Source of the DNA: Pseudomonas eucalypticola
GTDB lineage: Bacteria > Pseudomonadota > Gammaproteobacteria > Pseudomonadales > Pseudomonadaceae
Reading direction: 5' to 3'
Length of the DNA: 64,000 bases
Assembly (NCBI RefSeq): GCF_013374995.1
Contig: NZ_CP056030.1
Location: 310,001 to 374,000 of the forward strand
The notes beneath the pieces are model-generated. The model was not told the origin of the DNA. It ran no database searches and saw only the letters and a program-made list of their open reading frames with translations. Below, piece by piece: positions 41,540 through 50,983 of this stretch; positions within the stretch are counted from its first letter, which is position 1; each line of letters opens with the position of its first letter. The position numbers and the translations under genes are program-made.

Positions 41540-42202
41540 TTACAGCCCCTGCAGCAGCTCCAGGTAGCTGTCCACCGCGCTGAACTCCTCGGTGTCCTTG
41601 GGGCCCTTGCGGCTGTCGGGCTCACGAACTGCCAGCAGATGGGCGATGCCGAAGGCGCGGGCACTGCGCAGAATGGGCAGGGTGTCGTCGATGAACAGGC
41701 TGCGCGCCGGGTCGAAGACGATATCGTCCCGCAGTGCGCTCCAGAAGTTCTGGCTCTCTTTGGGAAAACCATAATCGTGGGAACTGATCAGGCGCTCGAA
41801 ATAGGGGGCCAGCGCCACGCGTTCCAGTTTTACCGACAGCGAGTCGCGGTGGGCATTGGTGATCAGGATCACCCGTTTGCCGGCCTGGCGCACGGCGGCC
41901 AGAAAGGCATCGGCATGGGGGCGCATGGCGATCAAATGCGCGGTTTCCAGCTTCAGCTCGCGCACCGGCAGGCGCAACTCGGTGCTCCAGAAGTCCAGGC
42001 AATACCAATTCAGCGTGCCGGCGTTTTTCTCGAACAGCGGCCGCATCTCCATTTCCGCCATCGCCCGGCTTACCCCATGGGTGTCGGCATAGCGCTGGGG
42101 CAAGTGCTCCAGCCAGAAATGGTTGTCGTAGTGCAGGTCCAGCAACGTGCCGTCCATGTCCAGCAGGACCGTGTCTATATCGCGCCAGGTTATGGCTTGC
42201 AT
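41540..42202 (-). CDS. GMP/IMP nucleotidase, HAD family (YrfG)
   Basis: A 220-residue HAD phosphatase. Motif I is LLDMDGTLLDLHYDN near residues 13-27 (catalytic D-x-D), motif II is ILITNAHRDSL near 108, motif III Lys is in FPKESQNF near 150 and motif IV is SLFIDDTLPIL near 173. The start at 42202 is used because the catalytic strand follows at once. It is divergent from nudE with a 91-bp gap, as in other gammaproteobacteria (yrfG-nudE). Confidence 0.88.
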   Translation of the reverse strand: MQAITWRDIDTVLLDMDGTLLDLHYDNHFWLEHLPQRYADTHGVSRAMAEMEMRPLFEKNAGTLNWYCLDFWSTELRLPVRELKLETAHLIAMRPHADAFLAAVRQAGKRVILITNAHRDSLSVKLERVALAPYFERLISSHDYGFPKESQNFWSALRDDIVFDPARSLFIDDTLPILRSARAFGIAHLLAVREPDSRKGPKDTEEFSAVDSYLELLQGL

Positions 42203-42293
42203 ACCAAAGATTCTCAGGCTGTAAATGGACAAGAGTGGCATTTGCGCCGCCAAGCCACGGTATAGTAACCCGTTCACGCCAAGGAGCCGCCCC

Positions 42294-42860
42294 ATGCGCC
42301 AGAAACCCACCGTACTTGCCCGCGAAATTGTAGCCAGTAGCCGTCTGTTCCGGGTCGAGGAGGTGCAACTGCGCTTTTCCAACGGCGTTGAACGCACCTA
42401 CGAGCGGCTGGTGGGGCGTGGCAACGGTTACGGCGCGGTCATGATCGTGGCCATGCTCGATGCCGAGCATGCGGTGTTGATCGAAGAATACTGCGGCGGC
42501 ACCGACACCTATGAGTTGTCGCTGCCCAAGGGCTTGATCGAGCCGGGCGAAGACATTCTGGCCGCTGCCAACCGCGAGCTGAAGGAAGAAGCCGGTTTCG
42601 GCGCCCATCAGCTGGAACACTTGACCGAGCTGTCGCTGTCGCCGGGCTACATGAGCCAGAAGATCCAGGTGGTGCTGGCCACCGACCTCTACGAAGAGCG
42701 CCTGGAAGGTGACGAGCCCGAGCCGATGGGCCTGGACAAGGTGAACCTGCGCGAACTGTCGGCCTTGGCCACCCACCCGCAATTTTCCGAAGGCCGGGCG
42801 CTTGCTGCCTTGTACCTGGCCCGTGACCTGTTGATCCAGCGTGGAGCATTTCCCCTATGA
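42294..42860 (+). CDS. nudE: ADP compounds hydrolase NudE
   Basis: Nudix hydrolase active on ADP-ribose, Ap3A and NADH in the cytosol. The 188-residue protein has the Nudix box from GLIEPGED through RELKEEAGF near residues 86-108. An AAGGAGCC ribosome site sets the start at 42294. It overlaps cysQ by 4 bp, forming a nucleotide-cleanup operon. Confidence 0.92.
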   Translation: MRQKPTVLAREIVASSRLFRVEEVQLRFSNGVERTYERLVGRGNGYGAVMIVAMLDAEHAVLIEEYCGGTDTYELSLPKGLIEPGEDILAAANRELKEEAGFGAHQLEHLTELSLSPGYMSQKIQVVLATDLYEERLEGDEPEPMGLDKVNLRELSALATHPQFSEGRALAALYLARDLLIQRGAFPL

Positions 42861-43684
42861 CCTTTTCCCATCCGTTGCTGCCGGGCGTGATCGAGCTGGC
42901 ACACAAGGCTGGCGAGGCCATCCTGCCGTTCTGGCGTGCCAATGTGGCGGTCACCGCCAAGGCGGACGACTCGCCGGTGACGGCCGCTGACCTCGCCGCG
43001 CACCACGTCATTGTCGCGGGCTTGCAGGCGCTGGATTCGACTATCCCGATCCTGTCGGAGGAAGACTGCGGTATCGCCCTGGCCGAGCGCCAGGGCTGGA
43101 CCCGCTGGTGGTTGGTCGACCCGCTGGACGGCACCAAGGAATTCATCTCCGGCAGCGAGGAATTCACCGTCAACATTGCCCTGGTGGAACAGGGCCGCGT
43201 GGTGTTCGGGGTAGTGTCCATGCCTACCAATGGCCGGTGCTACTTTGGCGGCGCAGGCCTGGGCGCCTGGCGGGCCGATGCCGGGCAAGCGCCACAACCC
43301 ATTCGCGTGCGCACCGCGCCACCGGCGGGTGAAGCCTTTACCGTGGTGGCCAGCCGTCGTCATTCCAGCCCGGAGCAGGAACGTCTGTTGGCGGGGTTGG
43401 CCGATAGCCTGGGGGAACTGGCGCTGGCCAGCGTTGGCAGCTCGCTGAAATTCTGCTTGCTGGCCGAAGGGGCGGCTGATTGCTACCCCCGCCTGGCGCC
43501 CACTTCGCAATGGGACACCGCGGCTGCCCAGGGGGTGCTTGAGGGCGCTGGCGGTGAAGTACTGGATATTGAAGGGCAGGTATTTACCTACCCGGCACGC
43601 GAGTCGTTGCTCAATACCTTCTTCCTGGCGTTGCCTGCCCAGGCGGCTTGGCGCGAGACCCTGTTGCGCCTGGCCAAGGTCTGA
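42857..43684 (+). CDS. cysQ: 3'(2'),5'-bisphosphate nucleotidase CysQ
   Basis: Li-sensitive, Mg-dependent phosphatase that hydrolyses PAP to AMP. The 275-residue protein has the inositol-monophosphatase family metal sites: ILSEEDCG near residue 66, the W-W-L-V-D-P-L-D-G-T-K-E-F signature near 85-97, and W-D-T-A-A-A-Q near 216. Cotranscribed with nudE. Confidence 0.93.
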   Translation: MTFSHPLLPGVIELAHKAGEAILPFWRANVAVTAKADDSPVTAADLAAHHVIVAGLQALDSTIPILSEEDCGIALAERQGWTRWWLVDPLDGTKEFISGSEEFTVNIALVEQGRVVFGVVSMPTNGRCYFGGAGLGAWRADAGQAPQPIRVRTAPPAGEAFTVVASRRHSSPEQERLLAGLADSLGELALASVGSSLKFCLLAEGAADCYPRLAPTSQWDTAAAQGVLEGAGGEVLDIEGQVFTYPARESLLNTFFLALPAQAAWRETLLRLAKV

Positions 43685-43722
43685 CGCTGCGGGGCTGGGC
43701 GAGGCTCGGCAAGGGTGCACCG

Positions 43723-44178
43723 CTACCGGTGCAGAACGTACTGGCCCGTGAACGTGACAGCCTGCTCGGTACTTCCCTGGTTCGCCAGGTAGGTCCTGAG
43801 CTCCAGCCGCGCCCGCCCATGCCGCTGCCACATTGCCAGGAAACGCTTCCAGATCTTCTCGTCCGGTGCCCCGCATACCGCCTCGGCGTCCCCCGTGACC
43901 GGCAGCGGATAGCTGATCTGCCCTTCCTGGATCACGATGTGGCCATCCTCGATGCCCGCCTCGCGCAAGCGCAGGTGCAGCCAGCCCCAGCCCGCCAGCA
44001 CAGCGCCGCAGTACAGGCTGCCACCGAACATGGTGCTCTTGTGATTGACATTGGGTGCCAGCGGCAGGTGCAGGCGCAAGGTGGCGCCCTGCCAGCCGAG
44101 CACTGCCAGGCCCATGTCACGGGTCAAGGGAATGTCGTTGTGCAGGATGGCCTGCAGTTCAATGCAATCCTGGTTCAT
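43723..44178 (-). CDS. Hotdog thioesterase (YiiD C-terminal domain family)
   Basis: A 151-residue protein. The conserved N-H-K-S-T-M-F-G-G-S-L near residues 44-54 is characteristic of the YiiD C-terminal thioesterase domain. The GNAT half found in longer relatives is absent. Its start (44178) is 4 bp from the dctD stop on the same strand, so it may be cotranscribed with dctBD. Substrate unknown. Confidence 0.83.
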   Translation of the reverse strand: MNQDCIELQAILHNDIPLTRDMGLAVLGWQGATLRLHLPLAPNVNHKSTMFGGSLYCGAVLAGWGWLHLRLREAGIEDGHIVIQEGQISYPLPVTGDAEAVCGAPDEKIWKRFLAMWQRHGRARLELRTYLANQGSTEQAVTFTGQYVLHR

Positions 44179-44182
44179 GGCC

Positions 44183-45571
44183 TCAGGCTTCTCCCTCGTC
44201 ACCGGCAGCAAAGGTCAGGCCGTGCTTGCGCAGTTTGTCGTGCAGGGTCTTGCGCGGAATGCCCAGCGCTTCGGCCAGGCTGCGCATGGAATTATGCTGG
44301 CGAACCATTTCCGCGGCGATGAGCGCGCGTTCGAAGTTTTCCACCTGTTCGCTCAGGCTGCCGGTCATGGCTGCGGGTGCTTGCGGTCCAGCGCCCGCCA
44401 CATGGCTTTCAAGCTCCAGATCAAGCCCCAGGGCAAAACGCTCCGCGGCGTTCTGCAATTCGCGCACGTTGCCGGGCCAGCCGTGGCGCATCAACAGGGC
44501 ACGCTCGGCAGGCTGCAACTGGTTGGGCAGCAGGCCATGGCGGTCGCTGGCGGCGTCGGCAAAGTGCTCGAACAGGATCAGCACGTCCTCGCCCCGTTCG
44601 CGCAGGGGCGGAATGCGCAGCGAGGCCACGTTCAGGCGGTAATAGAGGTCGGCACGGAAACGACCCTGGTCGGCGGCCTGGCGCAGGTCTTCCTTGGTGG
44701 CGGCGATGATGCGGATATCCAGCGGGATCAACTGGTTGCCGCCCAGGCGCTCAACCACACGCTCTTGCAGCAGGCGTAGCAGCTTGACCTGCACGTCCAG
44801 GCTCATGCTTTCTATTTCATCGAGAAACAGCGTGCCGCCGTTGGCGAACTCGAACTTGCCGATTCGGCGTTTCTGCGCGCCGGTGAACGCTCCCGGCTCA
44901 TGGCCGAACAGTTCGCTCTCCACCACCGACTCGGCCAATGCCCCGGCGTTGATGGCCACGAAGGGGCCGTTGCGGCGGCTGGACAAGTCATGCAGTGCCC
45001 GGGCCACTACCTCCTTGCCGGCGCCGGTTTCACCCAGGATAAGCACATCGGCCTTGGTCGCGGCCAGCGCCCCGATTTGCTGGCGCAGGCGCAGGATCGA
45101 TGGCGACTGCCCCACCAGCCGTGCGCTCAACTCGTGTCGGTCACTGAGCGCCAGGCGCAGGCTGCGGTTGTCCAGGACCAGGCGGCGCAGTGCCAGGGCG
45201 CGGCGCACGCTATCCAACAGGGCGTCGCTGGCGAAGGGTTTTTCCAGGAAGTCGTAGGCGCCAGCCCGCATGGCCTGCACCGCCAATGGCACATCGCCGT
45301 GGCCGGTGATCAACAATACCGGCAGCTCGCTGTCCTGGGCATGCAGTTGCTGCAGCAGCGCCAGGCCATCCAGCCCTGGCATGCGGATGTCACTGACCAC
45401 CACGCCCGGCCAGTCACGCTCGATGCGCCCGGCCAGGCCATTGGCGTCGCCCAGCGACAGAATCTTCAGGCCGGCCAGGTCCAGGGTCTGGCTGAGGGCC
45501 TGGCGCAGGTGTGGGTCGTCATCGATCAGCACAACCTGGGTCTGACTGTCGATGGCAGCAGCCGTACTCAT
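44183..45571 (-). CDS. dctD: C4-dicarboxylate transport response regulator DctD (sigma54-dependent)
   Basis: A 462-residue NtrC-type activator. The receiver domain has the phosphorylated Asp61 in VVVSDIRMPGLDG, the AAA+ domain has Walker A GETGAGKE and the sigma54-contact loop GAFTGA, and the C-terminal Fis-type helix-turn-helix is SLAEALGIPRKTLHDKLRKH. With DctB it controls uptake of succinate, malate and fumarate; the transporter gene is not adjacent. It overlaps dctB by 4 bp. Confidence 0.9.
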   Translation of the reverse strand: MSTAAAIDSQTQVVLIDDDPHLRQALSQTLDLAGLKILSLGDANGLAGRIERDWPGVVVSDIRMPGLDGLALLQQLHAQDSELPVLLITGHGDVPLAVQAMRAGAYDFLEKPFASDALLDSVRRALALRRLVLDNRSLRLALSDRHELSARLVGQSPSILRLRQQIGALAATKADVLILGETGAGKEVVARALHDLSSRRNGPFVAINAGALAESVVESELFGHEPGAFTGAQKRRIGKFEFANGGTLFLDEIESMSLDVQVKLLRLLQERVVERLGGNQLIPLDIRIIAATKEDLRQAADQGRFRADLYYRLNVASLRIPPLRERGEDVLILFEHFADAASDRHGLLPNQLQPAERALLMRHGWPGNVRELQNAAERFALGLDLELESHVAGAGPQAPAAMTGSLSEQVENFERALIAAEMVRQHNSMRSLAEALGIPRKTLHDKLRKHGLTFAAGDEGEA

Positions 45572-47376
45572 GCGGAAGGGTCCTCTGGCGGTTGAAGGTT
45601 GACGCCCGGGGGCGCGCTGCGCAGGCGCAGGGTCAGTTGCGCGCCGCCCTGGGGGTGGTTGGCCAGCACCAGCTCGCCGCCCAGGGCGCGCATCAGGGTA
45701 TCGCAGATCGCCAAGCCCAGGCCAAGGCCCTGGGTGCGGGTCTTGGTGGTGAAGAAAGGTTCGCGGGCGCGGGCCAGGGATTCACGGGTAAAGCCGGGGC
45801 CATTGTCGCGGATCAGCAGGGCAACGCCATCGGCGGTCTGCTCGGCGCTTATCCACAGGCAGCGGGGGTTGGCCTTCTCGGTCAGGGCATCCAGGGCATT
45901 GGCCAGCAGGTTGCTCAACACCTGACGCAGGCGGGTTTCCCCAGCCTGCACCCACAGCGGCGCGTCCGGCAGGTCGCGGAATAGCTCCACCGCCATCGCC
46001 CGTCGGCGTTTGGCCAGCAATGCCAGGGCGTCGTCCAGTGCCGGTTGCAGGGCCACGCTCTCCAGGGCATGGCGGTCACGACGTGCGAAAGCGCGCAGGT
46101 GGGCGATGATCGAAGCCATGCGCCCGGTCAATTCGCCAATCAACTTGAGGTTGCCCCGTGCGTCCTCGGTACGTTGGTGGTCGAGCAGTACTTCGGCGTT
46201 CTCGGCGTAGCTGCGGATGGCGGCCAGTGGCTGATTGAGTTCATGGCTGATGCTCGCCGACATGGTGCCCAATACCGACAGCTTGCCCGCTTGCACCACT
46301 TCGTCCTGCACCCGCACCAGCTCCTGCTGGGCCTGCTCACGCTCCAGCACTTCCTGTTTCAGGCGGCTGTTGAGTGCCTCCAGGTCGCTGGTGCGCTCGA
46401 TCACGCGCATTTCCAGCTCGCGGCGTGCCTTGGCCTCGAAGGCGATGCGGTCCAGGTAGTTGCGCCGCCGTTGCATCATCAGCCCCAGCAGCAGCATGAC
46501 CACCAGCAAGGTGGCGCCGCCGATCGCCACGACCGTGCGCACAGGTCGGTCGATCAGCGCCCGGGGCGCGAGGATACTGGCGTTCCAGCCGGTTTCGGCA
46601 ATGGGGTGGGTCTGCATCAGCCAGGCCTGGTCGTCCAGGCTCAGCGGCTGCGGCGCCTGGGTGGGGTAGGGCTGGATCGAAGCGATGGCCTGGTGCTCTT
46701 CGTCGGTCAGCGGGCGGGTGGCGCGGAAACGCCATTCAGGCCGCGACGTAAGGATCACCACGCCGTGTTGGTCGGTAAGTACCAGTTGCTCCGGGGTTTT
46801 GCCCCACAAGGTCTCGGTGTGGTCCAGGTCTACCTTGACCACCAGCGCGCCGACCACTCTGGCGCCTTCGTGTACGGCGGCGGCGAAGAAATAACCGCGC
46901 TTGCCCGAGGTCGTGCCCATGCCGAAGAAACGCCCCACGCGGCCAGCGATGGCATCGCTGTAATAGGGCCGGAAAGCGAAGTTGCGGCCCACGAAGCTGT
47001 CCTTGGCCTGCCAGTTGGACGCGGCCAGGGTGTTGCCGCTGGGGTCGAGCAGGTACATGACCTCGGCGCCGGTCTGGTCGCAGATGTCCTTGAGCAGGCG
47101 GTTGGCATGGTCCACTACCTGCGGGTCGGTGGGTGATTGCAGCGTGCTGCGCAGCGCAGGCAGGTCACCCAGTATCTGCGGCAACGTCTCGTAGCGGTGC
47201 AGCGTGCCCAGCAGGTTGGCCACGAACAGGTCGAGGGTCTGACGGTTCTGGCTGACCAGCTCGCTACGGTAGTAACGCTCGGCCAGGTGCTGCAAGGGCC
47301 ACAGCAAGGGCGCCAGGCACAGGGCCAGCAAGGCAAGGCTGCGCCAGCGAGGGCGGCGGGGAAGTGAGGGTGTCAT
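45568..47376 (-). CDS. dctB: C4-dicarboxylate sensor histidine kinase DctB
   Basis: A 602-residue membrane kinase. The first transmembrane helix (LALLALCLAPLLWPL) is near residue 18, then a periplasmic double-Cache sensor of about 250 residues (VMYLLDPSGNTLAASNW, FRPYYSDAI), the second helix near residue 285 and a coiled coil. The phosphoacceptor His is in SASISHELNQPLAAIRSY, followed by an ATPase domain (GLGLGLAICDTLM). The start at 47376 leaves the upstream hairpin outside the gene. Confidence 0.9.
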   Translation of the reverse strand: MTPSLPRRPRWRSLALLALCLAPLLWPLQHLAERYYRSELVSQNRQTLDLFVANLLGTLHRYETLPQILGDLPALRSTLQSPTDPQVVDHANRLLKDICDQTGAEVMYLLDPSGNTLAASNWQAKDSFVGRNFAFRPYYSDAIAGRVGRFFGMGTTSGKRGYFFAAAVHEGARVVGALVVKVDLDHTETLWGKTPEQLVLTDQHGVVILTSRPEWRFRATRPLTDEEHQAIASIQPYPTQAPQPLSLDDQAWLMQTHPIAETGWNASILAPRALIDRPVRTVVAIGGATLLVVMLLLGLMMQRRRNYLDRIAFEAKARRELEMRVIERTSDLEALNSRLKQEVLEREQAQQELVRVQDEVVQAGKLSVLGTMSASISHELNQPLAAIRSYAENAEVLLDHQRTEDARGNLKLIGELTGRMASIIAHLRAFARRDRHALESVALQPALDDALALLAKRRRAMAVELFRDLPDAPLWVQAGETRLRQVLSNLLANALDALTEKANPRCLWISAEQTADGVALLIRDNGPGFTRESLARAREPFFTTKTRTQGLGLGLAICDTLMRALGGELVLANHPQGGAQLTLRLRSAPPGVNLQPPEDPSA

Positions 47377-47386
47377 GTGGGAAGCC

Positions 47387-47413
47387 AATGCGCCGGAAGG
47401 TATCCGGCGCATT
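47387..47413 (-). terminator. Hairpin after rmlD, before dctB
   Basis: AATGCGCCGGA pairs perfectly with TCCGGCGCATT across a 5-base loop. It lies 5 bp past the rmlD stop and 10 bp before the dctB start, so it separates the rml and dct transcripts. There is no T-run. Confidence 0.6.
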
Positions 47414-47418
47414 ATGCG

Positions 47419-48294
47419 TCATGCCAGGGGTGCCAGGCACTCGATCAACGCGTCTCGCCAGTTGGGCAGGTGTACGTTCCACTGCTGTTCCAGGCGGCTG
47501 CAATCCAGGCGCGAGTTCAGCGGGCGAACGGCCGGGGTCGGGTAGGCACTGGAAGGGATGGGCTCCAGCGTGGCGCAGGGTTTGTCCTGCGCCAGCAGGT
47601 GCTTGCCGATTTCCTGGGCAAAGCCGAACCACGAGGTTTCGCCCTTGGCGGTCAGGTGGTAGGTGCCCCAGGGCCCTGCCTGGCCAGCGAGCCAGTGCTC
47701 GACCAACGCCTGGGTGGTGCCGGCGATGGTACCCGCCCAGGTGGGCGCGCCGATCTGGTCGGCCACCACGCGCAATTCCGGCTTTTCCTGCAGCAGGCGC
47801 TGCATGGTCAGCAGGAAGTTGCGCCCGTGCAGGGAATATACCCAGCTGGTGCGCAGGATAAGGTGCTTGCCACCCACGGCTCGCACGGCTCGCTCGCCCT
47901 GCAACTTGCTGCGACCGTACACCCCGAGCGGGTTGGGTTCGTCATCCTCGTTGTAGGCACCCTCCTTGCGACCGTCGAACACGTAGTCAGTGGAGTAGTG
48001 GATCAGCGGGATGTCCAGCGCAGCCGCTTCCTCGGCAAAAATACCGGGGGCGATGCCGTTGATGGCAAATGCCAGGTCTTCCTCGGTTTCGGCCTGATCG
48101 ACCGCCGTGTGGGCGGCGGCATTGATGATCAGGGTCGGGCGCAGCCTGCGCACCACCTCGCGGATGCCTTCGGGCTGCGCCAGGTCCAACTGGTCGCGGC
48201 CCAGCACATGCAGCTCGCCAAGGGCGCCCAGGCGTTGCTGCAGCTCGCGCGACACCTGGCCGAACTGGCCGCTGATGAGGATTTTCTGGCTCAT
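47419..48294 (-). CDS. rmlD: dTDP-4-dehydrorhamnose reductase
   Basis: Last step of dTDP-L-rhamnose synthesis, using NAD(P)H. The 291-residue SDR-type protein begins [20 protein letters not shown] with the nucleotide-binding glycines, and has the Y-x-x-x-K pair in GVYGRSKLQGERAV near residue 127. Last gene of a rmlB-A-C-D operon in which each gene overlaps the next by 4 bp. Confidence 0.94.
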   Translation of the reverse strand: MSQKILISGQFGQVSRELQQRLGALGELHVLGRDQLDLAQPEGIREVVRRLRPTLIINAAAHTAVDQAETEEDLAFAINGIAPGIFAEEAAALDIPLIHYSTDYVFDGRKEGAYNEDDEPNPLGVYGRSKLQGERAVRAVGGKHLILRTSWVYSLHGRNFLLTMQRLLQEKPELRVVADQIGAPTWAGTIAGTTQALVEHWLAGQAGPWGTYHLTAKGETSWFGFAQEIGKHLLAQDKPCATLEPIPSSAYPTPAVRPLNSRLDCSRLEQQWNVHLPNWRDALIECLAPLA

Positions 48295-48836
48295 GGGAAC
48301 AGGTCAGCCTCTTGCAGGGATTTGCCTTGCTGGTCCTTGGCCGACAACTGGGGCGCTTCCTGCAGCTCCCAGTCGATGTTCAGTGTCTCGTCGTTCCAAC
48401 GGATGCAGCGTTCGGCAGAAGGGGTGTAGTAGTCGGTAGTCTTGTACAGGAACTCAGCATAGTCGCTCAGCACCACAAAACCATGGGCAAAGCCCTTGGG
48501 CACCCAGAGTTGACGGCTGTTCTGCGCGCTGAGGCGCACCCCTACCCATTTGCCGAAGGTGGGCGAGCTGCGGCGGATATCCACGGCAATGTCCAGCACT
48601 TCCCCGGCGGTGACCCGCACCAGCTTGCCCTGGGCGTTTTCGATTTGATAATGCAGGCCGCGCAACACGCCCTTCTGCGAGCGTGAATGGTTGTCCTGGA
48701 CGAACGCGTCGGTAATACCGGTAGCTTGTTCAAAAGCCTTGGCGTTGAAGCTTTCGTAGAAGAAACCACGTTCGTCACCAAATACCTTGGGCTCGATGAT
48801 GAGCACTTCAGGTATTTCGCTGGCGATTACATTCAT
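48291..48836 (-). CDS. rmlC: dTDP-4-dehydrorhamnose 3,5-epimerase
   Basis: Cofactor-free cupin epimerase of the rhamnose pathway, 181 residues. The family blocks [14 protein letters not shown] near residue 17, [19 protein letters not shown] near 46 (catalytic His in RGLHY) and [15 protein letters not shown] near 110 are present. Overlaps rmlA and rmlD. Confidence 0.95.
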   Translation of the reverse strand: MNVIASEIPEVLIIEPKVFGDERGFFYESFNAKAFEQATGITDAFVQDNHSRSQKGVLRGLHYQIENAQGKLVRVTAGEVLDIAVDIRRSSPTFGKWVGVRLSAQNSRQLWVPKGFAHGFVVLSDYAEFLYKTTDYYTPSAERCIRWNDETLNIDWELQEAPQLSAKDQQGKSLQEADLFP

Positions 48837-49708
48837 CGGGTTTCCCCCGCGATACTGAACAGGTATTGGCCATAGCCAGTCTTGCCAAAGGCCTTGGCGC
48901 GCACCAGCAATTGTTCCCGGTCGATCCAGCCATTCTGGTAGGCAATCTCTTCCAGGCAGGCAACCTTCAGGCCCTGGCGGTGCTCGATGGTCTGCACGTA
49001 CTGGGAGGCTTCGAGCAGGCTGTCATGGGTGCCGGTGTCGAGCCAGGCGAAGCCGCGGCCGAAGCGCTCGACGTGCAGGTCGCCCCGCTCGAGGTAGGCA
49101 TTGTTGACGTCGGTGATTTCGTACTCGCCACGGGCCGACGGCTTGACGTCCTTGGCGATCTGCACCACGTCGTTGTCGTAGAAATACAAACCGGTAACCG
49201 CGTAGCTGGACTTGGGCTCGGCAGGTTTTTCCTCGATGGACAATGCTTTGCCATTTTCGTCGAAGTCGATCACGCCGAAGCGTTCCGGGTCTTTGACCCA
49301 GTAGCCGAACACGGTAGCGCCCTTGGGCTGGCTGGCGGCCCGTTGCAGTTGCTCGCTGAAGTGCTGGCCATGGAAGATGTTGTCGCCCAGGATCAGGCAC
49401 ACCGGGTCGTTGCCGATGAACTCCTCGCCGATCAGGAATGCCTGGGCCAAGCCATCCGGGGAAGGCTGCTCGGCATAGCTGATATTCACCCCGAACTGGC
49501 TGCCGTCGCCCAGCAGCTGGCGGTACTGCGGCAGGTCGGCGGGGGTGGAGATCAATAGGATTTCACGGATGCCTGCCAGCATCAGCACCGAGACCGGGTA
49601 GTAGATCATCGGTTTGTCGTAGATGGGCAGCAGTTGCTTGGAAACCCCCAAGGTGATGGGGTGCAGACGCGTGCCGGAACCGCCGGCCAGTACGATACCC
49701 TTGCTCAT
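48833..49708 (-). CDS. rmlA: Glucose-1-phosphate thymidylyltransferase
   Basis: Makes dTDP-glucose from glucose-1-phosphate and dTTP. The 291-residue protein begins [19 protein letters not shown] with the nucleotidyltransferase signature G-x-G-T-R, and has the [16 protein letters not shown] block. Start 49708 is used; a longer reading from 49804 runs back into rmlB. Target of feedback by dTDP-rhamnose in the family. Confidence 0.95.
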   Translation of the reverse strand: MSKGIVLAGGSGTRLHPITLGVSKQLLPIYDKPMIYYPVSVLMLAGIREILLISTPADLPQYRQLLGDGSQFGVNISYAEQPSPDGLAQAFLIGEEFIGNDPVCLILGDNIFHGQHFSEQLQRAASQPKGATVFGYWVKDPERFGVIDFDENGKALSIEEKPAEPKSSYAVTGLYFYDNDVVQIAKDVKPSARGEYEITDVNNAYLERGDLHVERFGRGFAWLDTGTHDSLLEASQYVQTIEHRQGLKVACLEEIAYQNGWIDREQLLVRAKAFGKTGYGQYLFSIAGETR

Positions 49709-50787
49709 GCGATCAGATCCTTTGGTTCGGTATTGCCCAGGCGTTCGCCCTGATAACTGCCATCCTGCACGCGCTGGCACCATTCCTGGTTGTCCAGGTA
49801 CCACTGAACGGTCTTGCGCAGGCCGCTCTGGAAGGTTTCCGCCGGCACCCAGCCCAGTTCACGCTCGATCTTGCTGGCGTCGATGGCGTAGCGCAGGTCG
49901 TGGCCCGGGCGGTCCTTGACGAAGGTAATCAGCTCGGCATAAGTGCTGATGCCGGCAGGGTGCTGGGGTGCCAATTCGTCCAGCAGTGCGCAGATGCTGC
50001 GTACCACTTCGATGTTCTGCTGCTCGTTGTGGCCGCCGATGTTGTAGGTCTCACCTACCTGGCCTTCGGTCACCACCTTGAACAGGGCGCGGGCGTGGTC
50101 TTCCACGAACAGCCAGTCGCGTACCTGCTTGCCGTCGCCGTACACCGGCAGTGGCTTGCCTTTGAGGGCGTTGAGAATCACCAGCGGAATGAGTTTTTCC
50201 GGGAAGTGGAACGGCCCGTAGTTGTTCGAGCAGTTGGTGACCAGCACCGGCAACCCGTAGGTGCGTTGCCACGCGCGTACCAGGTGGTCGGACGCCGCCT
50301 TGCTGGCCGAGTACGGCGAGCTGGGCGCATACGGGGTGGTTTCGGTGAACAGGTCATCCACGCCGTGCAGGTCGCCATACACTTCGTCGGTGGAAATGTG
50401 GTGGAAGCGGAAGGCTTCCTTTTCCGCCGCGGGCAGCTTGGCCCAGTAGGCACGCGTGGCCTCCAGCAGGCTGTAGGTGCCGACGATGTTGGTCTGGATG
50501 AAGTCGGACGGCCCGTCAATGGACCGGTCTACATGGGATTCGGCTGCCAGGTGCATGATGGCATGGGGTTCGAACCGCTCCAGGATGGCGCTGACCTTGG
50601 CCTGGTCGACGATATCTGCCTGGACGAACTCGTAGCGGCTGTTGCTGGCGATGCTGGTCAGCGATTCCAGGTTGCCTGCATAGGTCAGCTTGTCGAGGTT
50701 GAGCACCTCATGCTCGGTGTTTTCAATCAAATGGCGAACGAGGGCAGAGCCAATGAAGCCGGCACCTCCGGTGATCAGAATTCGCAT
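49705..50787 (-). CDS. rmlB: dTDP-glucose 4,6-dehydratase
   Basis: First committed dehydratase of dTDP-rhamnose synthesis, 360 residues. The NAD-binding [16 protein letters not shown] starts at residue 4, and the Y-x-x-x-K active site is in [12 protein letters not shown] near residue 161. First gene of rmlBACD; the 196-bp gap to the divergent fusion gene must hold its promoter. Rhamnose is a core LPS and exopolysaccharide sugar in Pseudomonas. Confidence 0.95.
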   Translation of the reverse strand: MRILITGGAGFIGSALVRHLIENTEHEVLNLDKLTYAGNLESLTSIASNSRYEFVQADIVDQAKVSAILERFEPHAIMHLAAESHVDRSIDGPSDFIQTNIVGTYSLLEATRAYWAKLPAAEKEAFRFHHISTDEVYGDLHGVDDLFTETTPYAPSSPYSASKAASDHLVRAWQRTYGLPVLVTNCSNNYGPFHFPEKLIPLVILNALKGKPLPVYGDGKQVRDWLFVEDHARALFKVVTEGQVGETYNIGGHNEQQNIEVVRSICALLDELAPQHPAGISTYAELITFVKDRPGHDLRYAIDASKIERELGWVPAETFQSGLRKTVQWYLDNQEWCQRVQDGSYQGERLGNTEPKDLIA

Positions 50788-50983
50788 GTCGATTTGCCTT
50801 CTTCCATAAACTGACAGTGAGCGGTTGGAGCATAGCTTGTGGGTAAGTATTGCCCTGGCGCAAGCTCGATTCTTTGACAAACAGTCACAAAAAAACACGA
50901 AGCGATAAATCTTGGTCATCGACTTGCGCAACTTGCGGGTCGATGGCGATATATGGCAGCAAAAACCACAAGAGATTGCCGCA

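Noticed and set aside
46045..47136. Long frame opposite dctB
   Set aside because: Antisense shadow; dctB has clear kinase motifs and coupling with dctD.
49709..49804. N-terminal extension of rmlA
   Set aside because: The extra 32 residues overlap rmlB and precede the real start at the nucleotidyltransferase motif.
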